A stretch of 64,000 bases of DNA. Origin: RCIO01 sp965232405. Lineage in GTDB: Bacteria; Pseudomonadota; Alphaproteobacteria; Rhizobiales; Rhizobiaceae. The notes beneath the pieces were generated by a model. That model was given only the letters and a program-made list of their open reading frames with translations. It had not been told where the DNA came from and did no database searches. The position numbers and the translations under genes were made by a program. This document shows positions 1-8,374 of this stretch, in pieces; the stretch's first letter is position 1; each line of letters opens with the position of its first letter. The stretch spans positions 1,922,001-1,986,000 of the forward strand of contig OZ246966.1 in the NCBI GenBank assembly GCA_965232405.1. The letters are read 5' to 3'.

Positions 1-18
1 TGCGATCTTGAAACCCAT
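1..18 (-). CDS. asd: Probable start of aspartate-semialdehyde dehydrogenase (partial)
   Basis: Only the first six codons are in the window, reading MGFKIA on the minus strand, preceded by a good ribosome-binding site (GAGGAAAG, about 8 bases upstream). Rhizobial aspartate-semialdehyde dehydrogenases typically begin MGFK(I/V)AV, followed by a GATGxVG nucleotide-binding loop, so this is most likely the start of asd, the enzyme that reduces aspartyl-phosphate in lysine, threonine and methionine synthesis. Six residues cannot prove it; the sequence beyond the left edge would settle the call. Confidence 0.45.
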
Positions 19-132
19 CTCGTTTCTTTCCTCTGGTCCTCTCCGCTTCGCGCCGCGATACCCATGTCTTAGGTGACGGGGTTCCGGCTCCTGCCCCGGC
101 GGACCCGGGGAGAGAGCAGGCGGCCGCAGGGG

Positions 133-249
133 TCAGACCTTCGTGGTCTTCGTTTTGGCCGTGGTTTTCGTGGACATGACGGGCAGCGCCGCACCGGCGG
201 GCCGCCGGGCGCTATCGTTCTTGGCACTGAAATAGCAAAGAGCGTGCAT
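133..249 (-). CDS. Candidate small ORF upstream of asd
   Basis: A 38-residue reading frame begins MHALCYFSAK and ends in a lysine/threonine-rich tail (TKTTAKTKTTKV). It lies in the otherwise empty stretch between the start of asd and the divergent DUF805 gene, on the same strand as asd. A weak GGAA stands 7 bases before the ATG. Between it and asd is a GC-rich hairpin (CCCCGG/CCGGGG, near 96-112). I do not recognise the peptide. It may be a chance frame or a short leader ORF; low confidence. Confidence 0.22.
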   Translation of the reverse strand: MHALCYFSAKNDSARRPAGAALPVMSTKTTAKTKTTKV

Positions 250-409
250 TCGTCCGTTCCATCGCGATGCATCGAACCGCATCGCACAATCGCGCCGCTA
301 ATGACGCCGTTCGGCAAAAGAGTCAATCGCATTGCCTGCGCGAGCGCGGTTGACAGCGCCGCCGGTGCGGACAAGGTTTCCGCTCTTGTTTGAGGGAGTG
401 GCGGGACAG

Positions 410-1090
410 ATGCGGGGCGAGATCCTCTATTTCGACAATGGGCGCGGCACCGGTTTCATCTCCGGCGATGACGGCAACCGCTATGTGTTCGACGTCTCCG
501 ATCTGGAGAGCGCATCGCCGGTAGCGAAAGGCACCAAGGTTGCATTTGAGGCGGATGAAGACAGGGCGCGCCAGATAAATCCGCTTGTTGGCAGCAGACC
601 GAATGCCCCGATAGCCGGCGAACAGGAGGCGCTGCAGGCGCTGTCAGGTGGCGCGGACGAAACAAGTCTCGCCGAGCCGGTCGTCGTGCCGGGCCTCCTG
701 TCCTACTTTCGATATTGCGTGACGACCGGTTATGTCCGCTTTCGCGGCCGGGCGAGACGGCGCGAATATTGGAGCTTCGCGGTGATTTCGCTGATCGGTT
801 TCGCCATTGTCGGCGGCATCGGTTTCGCGGTCGGCACGGCGCTGGGGTTCAACGAGGCCGAAGAACCGACGATTTCGGTCATCGCCCTGTTCGTGTTCTG
901 GCTGTTCCTTTTGCTGCCATCGCTTGCGGTGCTGATCCGCAGACTTCACGACATTGGCCTGTCAGGCTGGTTTCTCCTGCTCGGCCTGGTGCCGACCTTC
1001 GGTCAACTGATCGTGCTCGTCTTCACGCTGATCGGATCGCAGAAACACGAAAACAAATGGGGACCGGTGCCGACAGGCGTCCACGTCTAA
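410..1090 (+). CDS. Cold-shock-like domain fused to DUF805 membrane protein
   Basis: This 226-residue protein has two parts. Residues 1-60 look like a cold-shock/OB fold (start GEILYFDNGRGTGFIS, with the GxGFI pattern of nucleic-acid-binding CSDs). From about residue 95 it is a DUF805 (YhaH-like) membrane domain: the entry motif RFRGRARRREYW, then three or four hydrophobic segments with a conserved RRLHDIG turn and the C-terminal KxENKWGP. The function of DUF805 is unknown. I chose ATG 410 because the frame before it is not protein-like; GAGGGA lies 12 bases upstream. A GTG at 398 is the alternative start. The gene converges on the YmdB-like gene with only 4 bases between. Confidence 0.85.
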   Translation: MRGEILYFDNGRGTGFISGDDGNRYVFDVSDLESASPVAKGTKVAFEADEDRARQINPLVGSRPNAPIAGEQEALQALSGGADETSLAEPVVVPGLLSYFRYCVTTGYVRFRGRARRREYWSFAVISLIGFAIVGGIGFAVGTALGFNEAEEPTISVIALFVFWLFLLLPSLAVLIRRLHDIGLSGWFLLLGLVPTFGQLIVLVFTLIGSQKHENKWGPVPTGVHV

Positions 1091-1094
1091 CGGG

Positions 1095-1919
1095 TTAGGA
1101 CCAGAAGGCGGGGACCGTTTCTTCCAAGCGGGGTCCGAGCCTCAAGGGCGCTATCTGTTCGGCCAGCCCGGTGCGGTCCGATATCTCAATGCCGACGCCG
1201 CAGATGGTTGCCGGCCCGCCGGCTGCCTCGAAGCGGCCTTTCGGAACCTTCGACAGAAACCGGTTGAGCGGCTCTTCCTTGTCCATGCCGAGCGATGAAT
1301 CATAATCGCCGCACATGCCGGCGTCGGTGAGGTAGCCGGTGCCACCATTCAGGATCTGATGGTCGGCGGTAGGCTGGTGGGTGTGCGTGCCGACCACCAT
1401 TGAAACGCGCCCGTCGACGAAATGGGCGAAGCACATCTTTTCCGACGTCGCCTCTGCGTGAAAGTCGATTACCGCCGCGTCGGCCTGCTCGCCCAGCTGC
1501 GCGGCCTCCAGCATCTGTTCGGCGGCGTCAAACGGATCGTCGAGTTCGGGATGCATGAAAACGCGACCCATGATGTTGGCGACCAGAACGCGCGCGCCGT
1601 TCTTCGCCGTGTAGAGGCCCGAACCGCGCCCCGGCGTTCCCCGCGGAAAATTTGCCGGGCGCAGAAAGCGCTCCTCGTGCGAGGCGAATTCCAGTGCTTC
1701 CTTCTGGTCCCAGACGTGGTTTCCGGTTGTGACGACGTCGGCACCGGCATCGAGCGTATTGTGCAGGATATCGCCGGTGATGCCGAACCCGCCAGCCGCG
1801 TTTTCGCCATTGACGATGACGAAGTCGAGTTTCAGATCCGAAATGAGGCGGGGCAGCCGCTCCCAGACGGCGGTGCGCCCGGACCGGCCAACCATGTCAC
1901 CGAGAAAAAGCAATCGCAT
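1095..1919 (-). CDS. YmdB-family metallophosphoesterase (TIGR00282)
   Basis: At 274 residues the length is normal for the YmdB/TIGR00282 family, whose characterised members hydrolyse cyclic nucleotides, including 2',3'- and 3',5'-cAMP, with a two-metal centre. The metal ligands are visible: Asp8 in FLGDMVG, Glu39-Asn40 in NGENA, Asn67-His68 in TTGNHVWD, His154 in DFHAEATSEK and His179/His181 in GTHTHQPTAD. It follows the 5-formyl-THF cyclo-ligase gene on the same strand after 42 bases, and the two are usually neighbours in rhizobia. The substrate in this organism cannot be read from the sequence. Confidence 0.9.
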   Translation of the reverse strand: MRLLFLGDMVGRSGRTAVWERLPRLISDLKLDFVIVNGENAAGGFGITGDILHNTLDAGADVVTTGNHVWDQKEALEFASHEERFLRPANFPRGTPGRGSGLYTAKNGARVLVANIMGRVFMHPELDDPFDAAEQMLEAAQLGEQADAAVIDFHAEATSEKMCFAHFVDGRVSMVVGTHTHQPTADHQILNGGTGYLTDAGMCGDYDSSLGMDKEEPLNRFLSKVPKGRFEAAGGPATICGVGIEISDRTGLAEQIAPLRLGPRLEETVPAFWS

Positions 1920-1961
1920 GGACCGTCACTAGCGCGCCGTTTGCGCAATGCGCAAGCAGCA

Positions 1962-2552
1962 TCACTGCCTTTGCCGGGGAAAGCGGGCCAGGCCGTTCTC
2001 GGTGAGGATTTCGTCCAGTTGCATGTCGTGCGGCTGGTCGGGCACGTGATCGACGCGCTGGCATTCGAATGCGATACCGATCAGCCTCCCTGCCTTGCCG
2101 TTTTCACGCAGCCGGGCGATCGCGCGGTCGTAATAGCCCGCGCCATAACCGATGCGGTGGCCTCGATCGTCAAATGCGGCGAGCGGCACCAGCATCAGAT
2201 CGGGCTCAAGCTCCTCTGCGCCTGGCCCTGGACCGAATGTCCCGAAGCCCATATCGACCAGTTCGGCGCCACGAACCAGTTCGCGAAACACGATGGTCGT
2301 CTTGTCGAGGATGGCGGGCAGGCAGAGCCGCAAGCCCATCTCCAGCAATGCGAACATGGCCGGCCTGACATCGACTTCGGAACGCATCGGCCAGAAGCCT
2401 GAAACAACGCCCACGCCTTCGAGATCGAGCACCCTTGCCGCCTCCGCCATGACTATCGACCGCTCAATGCGCCATTGCGGGTCGAGCGTATCGCGCCGGG
2501 CCAGTGCCTCGGTGCGGAGTTGCCTTTTCGTTTCGCGGGCGGATGTTTCCAT
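1962..2552 (-). CDS. ygfA: 5-formyltetrahydrofolate cyclo-ligase
   Basis: The product converts 5-formyl-THF to 5,10-methenyl-THF with ATP, keeping folate available for one-carbon transfer. The start METSARETKRQLR and the later GYGAGYYDRAIARLR (the family's GxGxGYYDR motif) identify it; 196 residues is the usual size. I place the start at 2552; the open frame runs to 2618, but the extra 22 residues overlap the 3' end of the 6S RNA. There is no strong Shine-Dalgarno; instead a GC-rich hairpin (2564-2580) sits just before the start. The 6S RNA-ygfA pair is a classic bacterial arrangement, and readthrough from 6S RNA is the likely source of transcription. Confidence 0.92.
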   Translation of the reverse strand: METSARETKRQLRTEALARRDTLDPQWRIERSIVMAEAARVLDLEGVGVVSGFWPMRSEVDVRPAMFALLEMGLRLCLPAILDKTTIVFRELVRGAELVDMGFGTFGPGPGAEELEPDLMLVPLAAFDDRGHRIGYGAGYYDRAIARLRENGKAGRLIGIAFECQRVDHVPDQPHDMQLDEILTENGLARFPRQRQ

Positions 2553-2604
2553 GTCGTTCTTTTGCCGCCGCATTGGCGGCAATGCCAGAGCAGAAACGAC
2601 GAAA

Positions 2605-2766
2605 AGGTGGCGAACCACGACGACCGGTGGAGAGGTTGATCCCGGGAGCCTACAAAGTAGGTGGGCGCCGTGTGGCCCGGCCCACGAGCCAGGTCAGGGA
2701 CAGCTCCCTAAGGATCAATAAGGCCCCGGGGAAAGTTACTCCTGTCGAGAAGCGCAGAACGCCAGT
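2605..2766 (-). ncRNA. ssrS: 6S RNA
   Basis: 6S RNA binds sigma-70 RNA polymerase and mimics an open promoter. Support: position directly upstream of ygfA on the same strand; a central 5'-side segment TGTCCCTGACCTGG resembling the GTCCCCTGAGCC of E. coli 6S RNA; pairing of TTGATCC with GGATCAA and of GGGAGC with GCTCCC around it; an internal GTGGGC/GCCCAC hairpin; a closing stem in which GGCG at the 5' end pairs with CGCC at the 3' end; and a short T run (ACCTTTT) at the 3' end. The length is about 160 bases. The ends are inferred from the promoter and closing stem and could be off by several bases. Confidence 0.85.
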
Positions 2767-2771
2767 CCCCA

Positions 2772-2800
2772 TATATGCGCTCAGGGGGTGGTGCGCCAAG
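2772..2800 (-). promoter_or_regulatory. Sigma-70 promoter of 6S RNA
   Basis: Reading the minus strand, a -35 box CTTGGC (2800-2795) is followed after exactly 17 bases by a -10 box CATATA (2777-2772). CTTG-type -35 boxes are typical of rhizobial housekeeping promoters. Transcription would begin near 2766, where the predicted 6S RNA 5' strand begins. Confidence 0.7.
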
Positions 2801-2882
2801 GGGTAGCGTGACGACGGGCGCACTTGCGAAGCAGAGCGCTGCTCCTTACGGTCCGCGCCAACGAAGACACGGGAATTATTGC

Positions 2883-3722
2883 ATGCGATTTGAAGGAACG
2901 GCGGCCTATGTCGCCGACAAGGACCTCATGGTCGCGGTCAACGCCGCGATAGCACTGGAACGGCCGCTGTTGGTCAAGGGCGAGCCGGGCACCGGCAAGA
3001 CCGAACTGGCCCGACAGGTGGCCGCGGCACTCGGTCTCGACCTGATCGAATGGCATGTGAAATCGACAACACGCGCCCAGCAGGGGCTCTACGAATATGA
3101 CGCGGTATCGCGGCTGCGCGACAGCCAGCTCGGCGACGAACGCTTCAACGACATCGCTAATTACATCAAGCGCGGCAAGCTGTGGGAGGCCTTCGCGACC
3201 GACAAGAAGGTGGTGCTCCTGATCGACGAGATCGACAAGGCCGACATCGAGTTTCCGAACGATCTCCTGCAGGAACTCGATCGGATGGAGTTCTTCGTCT
3301 ACGAGACCGGCGAGACGGTGAAGGCGAAACAGCGGCCCATTGTCATCATCACCTCGAACAATGAGAAGGAACTGCCGGACGCTTTCCTGCGCCGTTGTTT
3401 CTTCCACTATATACGCTTCCCCGACATCGAAACCCTGACGCGGATCGTCGACGTGCATTACCCGGGCATCAAGCAGAAGCTGGTGAGCGCCGCGCTGACG
3501 CAGTTCTACGAAATCCGTGATGTGCCGGGCCTGAAGAAGAAGCCTTCGACCTCGGAAGCGCTGGACTGGATCAGGCTGCTGGTGTCAGACGATGTCGATC
3601 CCGCCGATTTGCGTGGCGAGGCCAAAAATGCGTTGCCCAAACTTCACGGCGCGCTGTTGAAGAACGAGCAGGACGTTCACCTGTTCGAGCGTCTGGCCTT
3701 CATGACGCGAGCGCAAAACTAG
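2883..3722 (+). CDS. MoxR-family AAA+ ATPase
   Basis: A 279-residue AAA+ ATPase of the MoxR group. Walker A is GEPGTGKT (residues 33-40), Walker B is VVLLIDEIDKA (about 110-120), followed by sensor-1 ITSNNEKELPDAFLRR with the arginine finger region. MoxR proteins act as chaperones that mature metal or multi-subunit enzymes, usually with a von Willebrand (CoxE-like) partner encoded immediately downstream. That partner is absent here: the next gene is usg on the opposite strand. The start MRFEGTAAYVADKD is the normal N-terminus of this subfamily; the open frame extends 36 codons further upstream without family-like sequence. The gene diverges from the 6S RNA. Confidence 0.9.
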   Translation: MRFEGTAAYVADKDLMVAVNAAIALERPLLVKGEPGTGKTELARQVAAALGLDLIEWHVKSTTRAQQGLYEYDAVSRLRDSQLGDERFNDIANYIKRGKLWEAFATDKKVVLLIDEIDKADIEFPNDLLQELDRMEFFVYETGETVKAKQRPIVIITSNNEKELPDAFLRRCFFHYIRFPDIETLTRIVDVHYPGIKQKLVSAALTQFYEIRDVPGLKKKPSTSEALDWIRLLVSDDVDPADLRGEAKNALPKLHGALLKNEQDVHLFERLAFMTRAQN

Positions 3723-3725
3723 TCT

Positions 3726-3998
3726 TCAGTGCAGCGCGATCTCGCCGTCGACCTTGCGCCATTCGTTTGGTGCGATCAGACTTCGGTGGGTGTAGGTGAC
3801 TGAGAACAGAGGCCCGTCCAGCTTTTCCTGCCAGAAGTCCAGAAAACGCCAGAGTGCGGGAAATTTCGGCGCGACATCGTAATGTTGCCAGATGAAGCTT
3901 TGCAGCAAATTGTGGTGATCGGGCATGCGGTAGAGAATTTCGGCCGTTGTAAGGCCGTAGCCGTTGAGCAGCAGCTCTGTTTCCTGGTGGTTTCGCAT
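3726..3998 (-). CDS. usg: Usg family protein
   Basis: A 90-residue protein matching the small Usg family, named from an ORF upstream of a tryptophan gene in Caulobacter. The hallmark is GYGLTTAEILYRMPDHHNLLQSF followed by a WRFLDFWQEKLDGPL block; only short parts of it are needed for recognition. Function is unknown. GGAG lies 6 bases before the ATG. The gene ends 4 bases from the convergent MoxR stop codon. No tryptophan genes are near, so the family name carries no functional meaning here. Confidence 0.85.
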   Translation of the reverse strand: MRNHQETELLLNGYGLTTAEILYRMPDHHNLLQSFIWQHYDVAPKFPALWRFLDFWQEKLDGPLFSVTYTHRSLIAPNEWRKVDGEIALH

Positions 3999-4220
3999 CG
4001 AATGCTCCGTTGCTCCTCCCTGTGATCAGCCTCCGCCAACAAGGTTAACGATTTGTTGCCTGTCGGCAAGTAAGACGGTGAGTGTTTATTGAGCAAATTC
4101 AATATGATAGCAGCCATCTGAGGCGAGTGCTAACAGCAAGCTGAGAACGAGGCTTAAGGCTTCGCTAAGCCTGTCGGCGATAGGGTCCACGCGAATTCCA
4201 GTAGTATGGAGCCAACGGGC

Positions 4221-5210
4221 ATGGATCAGCTGACAAATCTGGCGGCAGCCATGTTCGGCGATTTCGGGCTGCGCCTCATGCCGCTCTACATTGGCACCAT
4301 GCTGGCCATCGCCTGGGGCATCTATGCCTATCGCTACCGCAATGGGGAGCGCCCGGGCTTTCGGCGCTGGCTGTTACCGCTCGACATCTATTTCCACCCT
4401 TCGCATATCGTCGACATCAAGCTGTTTGCTCTGAGCCGCGTGCTCGCGATTGCCGGTTTTCTCAATGTCGTCTTCGTTCGCACCGGTGCTGCGATCCTGG
4501 TCGTCACGCTGCTCGGCGGGCTGACCGGCATCGAGATGAGCAATGACGAATGGTCGTGGGGACGCATTCTTTTCGCCACGCTGCTGATCGCCGTCGTTTC
4601 CGACTTCTGCACCTACTGGGTGCACCGCATTCACCACGAAAACCCGGTCTTGTGGCCATTCCACTCCGTGCATCACAGTGCGGAAGTGCTTACCCCGGTC
4701 ACCGTCTATCGCAAGCACCCGATCTATGACCTGATCTCTGAAGCCTTTGGCGGCGTGTTGATCGGCGCGGTGTCGGGCGTGTTGCTGATCCTGTTTTCGT
4801 CGAGCCTCGACATCTATTCGATCGGCGGCGCGAACGCGGTTTATGTCGTCTTCAACGCTCTGGGCGCCAATTTCCGCCACAGCCATATCTGGATCAGCTA
4901 CGGCCGGATGCTGGAGCACATCTTCATTTCGCCGGCCCAGCACCAGATCCATCATAGCCGCGCCGTGGTTCACCACGACAAGAATTATGGCGAGATATTC
5001 GCAATCTGGGACTGGATGTTCGGCACGCTTTACGTGCCTGACCGGCAGGAGGCTCTGGAGTTCGGCCTTGCCGACCATGATGGCCGGCCGATCGAACAAC
5101 AGCACACTTCGCTGGGCGCAGCGTTGTGGGCGCCGATTGTGGACTGCTCGCGCGCCTGGAAGGCACGCCGCTCTCCGCAGCCCAGCGAACCGGACCGGGC
5201 AGCAAGTTGA
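4221..5210 (+). CDS. Sterol desaturase / fatty acid hydroxylase family membrane protein
   Basis: A 329-residue di-iron membrane enzyme of the fatty-acid hydroxylase superfamily. The histidine boxes are HRIHH (135-139), HSVHH (148-152) and HQIHH (241-245) with a further HH at 251-252, between several hydrophobic segments. Such enzymes hydroxylate or desaturate lipids; the substrate cannot be told here. I prefer ATG 4221, which has GGAG 9 bases upstream, to ATG 4206, which has none. A 7-bp hairpin (AGGCTTA/TAAGCCT) lies upstream near 4150-4172. The stop overlaps the likely start of the downstream acyltransferase, so the two are probably co-translated. Confidence 0.85.
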   Translation: MDQLTNLAAAMFGDFGLRLMPLYIGTMLAIAWGIYAYRYRNGERPGFRRWLLPLDIYFHPSHIVDIKLFALSRVLAIAGFLNVVFVRTGAAILVVTLLGGLTGIEMSNDEWSWGRILFATLLIAVVSDFCTYWVHRIHHENPVLWPFHSVHHSAEVLTPVTVYRKHPIYDLISEAFGGVLIGAVSGVLLILFSSSLDIYSIGGANAVYVVFNALGANFRHSHIWISYGRMLEHIFISPAQHQIHHSRAVVHHDKNYGEIFAIWDWMFGTLYVPDRQEALEFGLADHDGRPIEQQHTSLGAALWAPIVDCSRAWKARRSPQPSEPDRAAS

Positions 5211-6349
5211 GCCCGCGCCTTTCCGTTTATCTCGATACGTTCCGCTTCGTTGCCGCGCTGACCGTTCTGGTCTCGCATTTCGCCTATGAGCGCTTCACCG
5301 AAGGCCGCTACATCATCGTGCGCGAACTCAATCTCGGCAGCGACGCCGTGGTTTTGTTCTTTGTGCTTTCCGGGCTGGTGATCGCATTCACGGCCTCGAC
5401 CAGGGACGCCGCGCCGCAGCGCTACCTGTTCAACCGGGCTACGCGCATTGTCTCGGTTGCGCTGCCGGCGCTGGTGCTGACCTTCGCACTCGACCGCATC
5501 GGTGCGTCACTCAATCCCGCCGCCTATGACGGGCTGTGGTATGCCGGGCGCACCCCGCTTGAAATGGCGTTTTTCGGGCTCAGCTTTTCAAGCGAATGGC
5601 AGATACCCGGCATCAGGCTGGGTTCCAACGGCCCGTTCTGGTCGCTGAGTTACGAGGTTGCCTATTACCTGATCTTCGCCGCCGCGATCTTCATGACCGG
5701 CGCAGTACGTATCGTGACGCTCGCCCTGCTTGCCTTTCTGGTCGGGCTGAAGGTGCTGCTGCTCTTGCCGGTGTGGCTGGTGGGCGTGGCGCTTTGGCAG
5801 TTCCTTAAGCGCGACCGGATTGCGGTGTCACGCGGTTTGGCGGTTTCGATGATCGTGCTGCCGCCTTTGCTCTATGCCGTTCTGCTGGGTTTGGGCGCTC
5901 CTGCAGCGATGTTCGCTGCGACTGCGGCCCTGTTTGGAGTAGACCCGCAATTGTTGCGGGCCTTTCTTGGGTTTTCCGACGAGTTCGCCTGGAACCTCCT
6001 GATCGGCCTGCTTGCCGCCGTCCACCTTCTCGGCGTCGCGGCCTATCTTCGCGACCGGACCGACGCTGCAGCCGGCGGTATTTCAGCGGCAATCCGTTGG
6101 CTGGCTGGCGCCAGCTTTTCCATCTATCTGGTGCATTATCCGGTCCTGCAGTTCCTCGATGCGGTTCTGCCTGAGGCACCCGGCGCATTGTCGCGGGACG
6201 CGGTTCTGCTCTCCCTGACGCTGGTCATCTGCTTCCTGTTCGCGTCCCTGTTCGAGCGGCCGCTAAAGGCGTTCCGCCATGCGGTATTGGGCGTCAGGGC
6301 GGCCCTTCGTTCGCAAACGGGCTTGCAGCGGAGTGAACCGAACGTCTAA
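5207..6349 (+). CDS. Acyltransferase 3 (OafA/YrhL-type) membrane protein
   Basis: A 380-residue integral membrane protein of the acyltransferase 3 family, which adds acyl groups to surface sugars or lipids. Family signs are the N-terminal YLDTFRFVAALTVLVSHF with the catalytic-type His, the FFVLSGLVIAF segment soon after, and SFSIYLVHYPVL near the C-terminus, with about ten hydrophobic segments. I place the start at the TTG 5207, which overlaps the preceding stop as TTGA and begins exactly where family-like sequence begins; an in-frame ATG at 5126 would add 27 residues that overlap the upstream gene. No strong ribosome-binding site is seen, fitting coupling to the desaturase-like gene. Confidence 0.85.
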   Translation: MSPRLSVYLDTFRFVAALTVLVSHFAYERFTEGRYIIVRELNLGSDAVVLFFVLSGLVIAFTASTRDAAPQRYLFNRATRIVSVALPALVLTFALDRIGASLNPAAYDGLWYAGRTPLEMAFFGLSFSSEWQIPGIRLGSNGPFWSLSYEVAYYLIFAAAIFMTGAVRIVTLALLAFLVGLKVLLLLPVWLVGVALWQFLKRDRIAVSRGLAVSMIVLPPLLYAVLLGLGAPAAMFAATAALFGVDPQLLRAFLGFSDEFAWNLLIGLLAAVHLLGVAAYLRDRTDAAAGGISAAIRWLAGASFSIYLVHYPVLQFLDAVLPEAPGALSRDAVLLSLTLVICFLFASLFERPLKAFRHAVLGVRAALRSQTGLQRSEPNV

Positions 6350-6414
6350 TTCTCCCATTGCAGGCAGGATGCTAGATGGCAGCCCGGGCTTGCATCGCAT
6401 TTGGGAGGACATCG

Positions 6415-8370
6415 ATGTCGGAAGTGCACATCCACAAGGTCAAGGCGGCTTGGAAGAAGCACGCGCTCATCGACAATGACACCTATCTGAAGTGGTACAA
6501 GGACAGCGTGAAGAACCCGGACAAGTTCTGGGGCAAGCACGGCAAGCGCATCGACTGGTTCAAGCCCTACAAGAAGGTCAAGAACACCTCGTACAAGGGC
6601 AAGGTCTCAATCAAATGGTTCGAGGACGGCGTCACCAACGTCTCCTACAACTGCATCGACCGGCACCTGAAGAAGCGCGGTGACCAGACGGCGATCATCT
6701 GGGAGGGCGACAATCCCTATGACGACAAGAAGATCACCTACAAAGAGCTTTATGACGAGGTCTGCCGCCTCGCCAATGTGATGAAGAAACACGGCGTCAA
6801 GAAGGGCGACCGTGTCACCATCTACATGCCGATGATCCCTGAGGCCGCCTATGCGATGCTGGCCTGCACCCGCATCGGCGCGATCCACTCCGTCGTGTTC
6901 GGCGGCTTTTCGCCTGACGCGCTGGCCGGCCGTATCGTCGACTGCAAGTCCACTTTCGTAATCACCGCCGATGAAGGGCTGCGCGGCGGCAAGCCGATCC
7001 CGCTCAAGGCCAACACCGACAAGGCGATCGACATCGCCGCGAAGGGCAAGGTCAAGGTCAAGAACGTGCTGGTGGTGCGCCGCACCGGCGGCAAGATCGA
7101 CTGGGTTGACGGCCGCGACCTCTGGTATCGCGAGGAGACCCAGTCGGTGAAGCCCGACTGCAAGCCGGAAAAGATGAAGGCGGAAGACCCGCTGTTCATT
7201 CTCTACACCTCCGGCTCGACGGGCAAACCGAAGGGTGTGATGCACACGACCGGCGGTTACCTCGTCTACGCCTCGATGACGCATGAATATGTCTTCGACT
7301 ACCACGAGGGGGACGTCTACTGGTGCACGGCCGATGTGGGCTGGGTCACCGGACACAGCTACATCGTCTACGGGCCGCTGGCCAATGGCGCGATCACGCT
7401 GATGTTCGAGGGCGTGCCCAACTATCCGACGGCCGGCCGCTTCTGGGAGGTGGTCGACAAACACAAGGTCAACATCTTCTACACCGCGCCCACGGCCATC
7501 CGCGCCTTGATGGGCGGTGGCGACGACCATGTGAAACGGACCTCGCGCAAGAGCCTGCGCATTCTGGGTTCGGTTGGCGAGCCGATCAATCCGGAAGCCT
7601 GGGAGTGGTATTACAAGGTCGTCGGCGACAGCAGGGTGCCGATCGTCGACACGTGGTGGCAGACCGAAACCGGCGGCATCCTGATCACGCCGCTGCCGGG
7701 CGCCACCAATCTGAAGGCCGGTTCGGCCACGCGTCCGTTCTTCGGCGTTCAGCCGCAGCTGGTCGACGAAAAGGGCGAAGTGCTGGAGGGCGCTGCCTCA
7801 GGCAATCTGTGCATCACCGATTCATGGCCGGGCCAGATGCGTACGGTCTATGGCGACCATGAGCGTTTCGTGCAGACTTATTTCTCTACCTATAAGGGGA
7901 AATACTTCACCGGCGACGGCTGCCGGCGCGACGAAGACGGCTACTACTGGATCACCGGCCGCGTCGATGACGTCATCAACGTCTCTGGTCACCGCATGGG
8001 CACGGCAGAGGTCGAGTCGGCTCTGGTGGCGCACGACAAGGTGTCGGAATCGGCCGTGGTCGGTTATCCGCACGACATCAAGGGTCAGGGCATCTACGCC
8101 TATGTGACCCTTATGGCGGGCGAAAAGGCGTCGGAAGAGCTGCGCAAGGAACTGGTCGCGCATGTGCGCAAGGAGATCGGGCCGATTGCCTCGCCCGACA
8201 AGATCCAGTTCGCGCCGGGCCTGCCGAAAACGCGATCGGGCAAGATCATGCGCCGCATCCTGCGCAAGATCGCGGAAGACGATTTCGGTTCGCTCGGCGA
8301 TACCTCGACGCTCGCCGATCCCGCCGTCGTCGACGATCTGATCGAGAACAGGCAGAACAAGAAGGGGTGA
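6415..8370 (+). CDS. acsA: Acetyl-CoA synthetase
   Basis: A 651-residue AMP-forming acetate-CoA ligase, activating acetate to acetyl-CoA. The adenylation P-loop YTSGSTGKPKGVMHTTGGYL, the TWWQTETGG motif and the C-terminal KTRSGKIMRRILRK are all present; the Lys in SGK is the one acetylated in the family to switch activity off. Length is standard. The start ATG 6415 (MSEVHIHKVK) has GGGAGG 4-5 bases upstream; a longer frame from 6376 is rejected. The LysE gene follows within a few bases. Confidence 0.97.
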   Translation: MSEVHIHKVKAAWKKHALIDNDTYLKWYKDSVKNPDKFWGKHGKRIDWFKPYKKVKNTSYKGKVSIKWFEDGVTNVSYNCIDRHLKKRGDQTAIIWEGDNPYDDKKITYKELYDEVCRLANVMKKHGVKKGDRVTIYMPMIPEAAYAMLACTRIGAIHSVVFGGFSPDALAGRIVDCKSTFVITADEGLRGGKPIPLKANTDKAIDIAAKGKVKVKNVLVVRRTGGKIDWVDGRDLWYREETQSVKPDCKPEKMKAEDPLFILYTSGSTGKPKGVMHTTGGYLVYASMTHEYVFDYHEGDVYWCTADVGWVTGHSYIVYGPLANGAITLMFEGVPNYPTAGRFWEVVDKHKVNIFYTAPTAIRALMGGGDDHVKRTSRKSLRILGSVGEPINPEAWEWYYKVVGDSRVPIVDTWWQTETGGILITPLPGATNLKAGSATRPFFGVQPQLVDEKGEVLEGAASGNLCITDSWPGQMRTVYGDHERFVQTYFSTYKGKYFTGDGCRRDEDGYYWITGRVDDVINVSGHRMGTAEVESALVAHDKVSESAVVGYPHDIKGQGIYAYVTLMAGEKASEELRKELVAHVRKEIGPIASPDKIQFAPGLPKTRSGKIMRRILRKIAEDDFGSLGDTSTLADPAVVDDLIENRQNKKG

Positions 8371-8374
8371 GGCG

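Noticed and set aside
2605..2766. Bacterial SRP (4.5S) RNA because of a CCAGGTCAGG stretch
   Set aside because: The GGAAGGAAGCAG tetraloop region of SRP RNA is missing, and the promoter, pairing and neighbour ygfA fit 6S RNA on the other strand.
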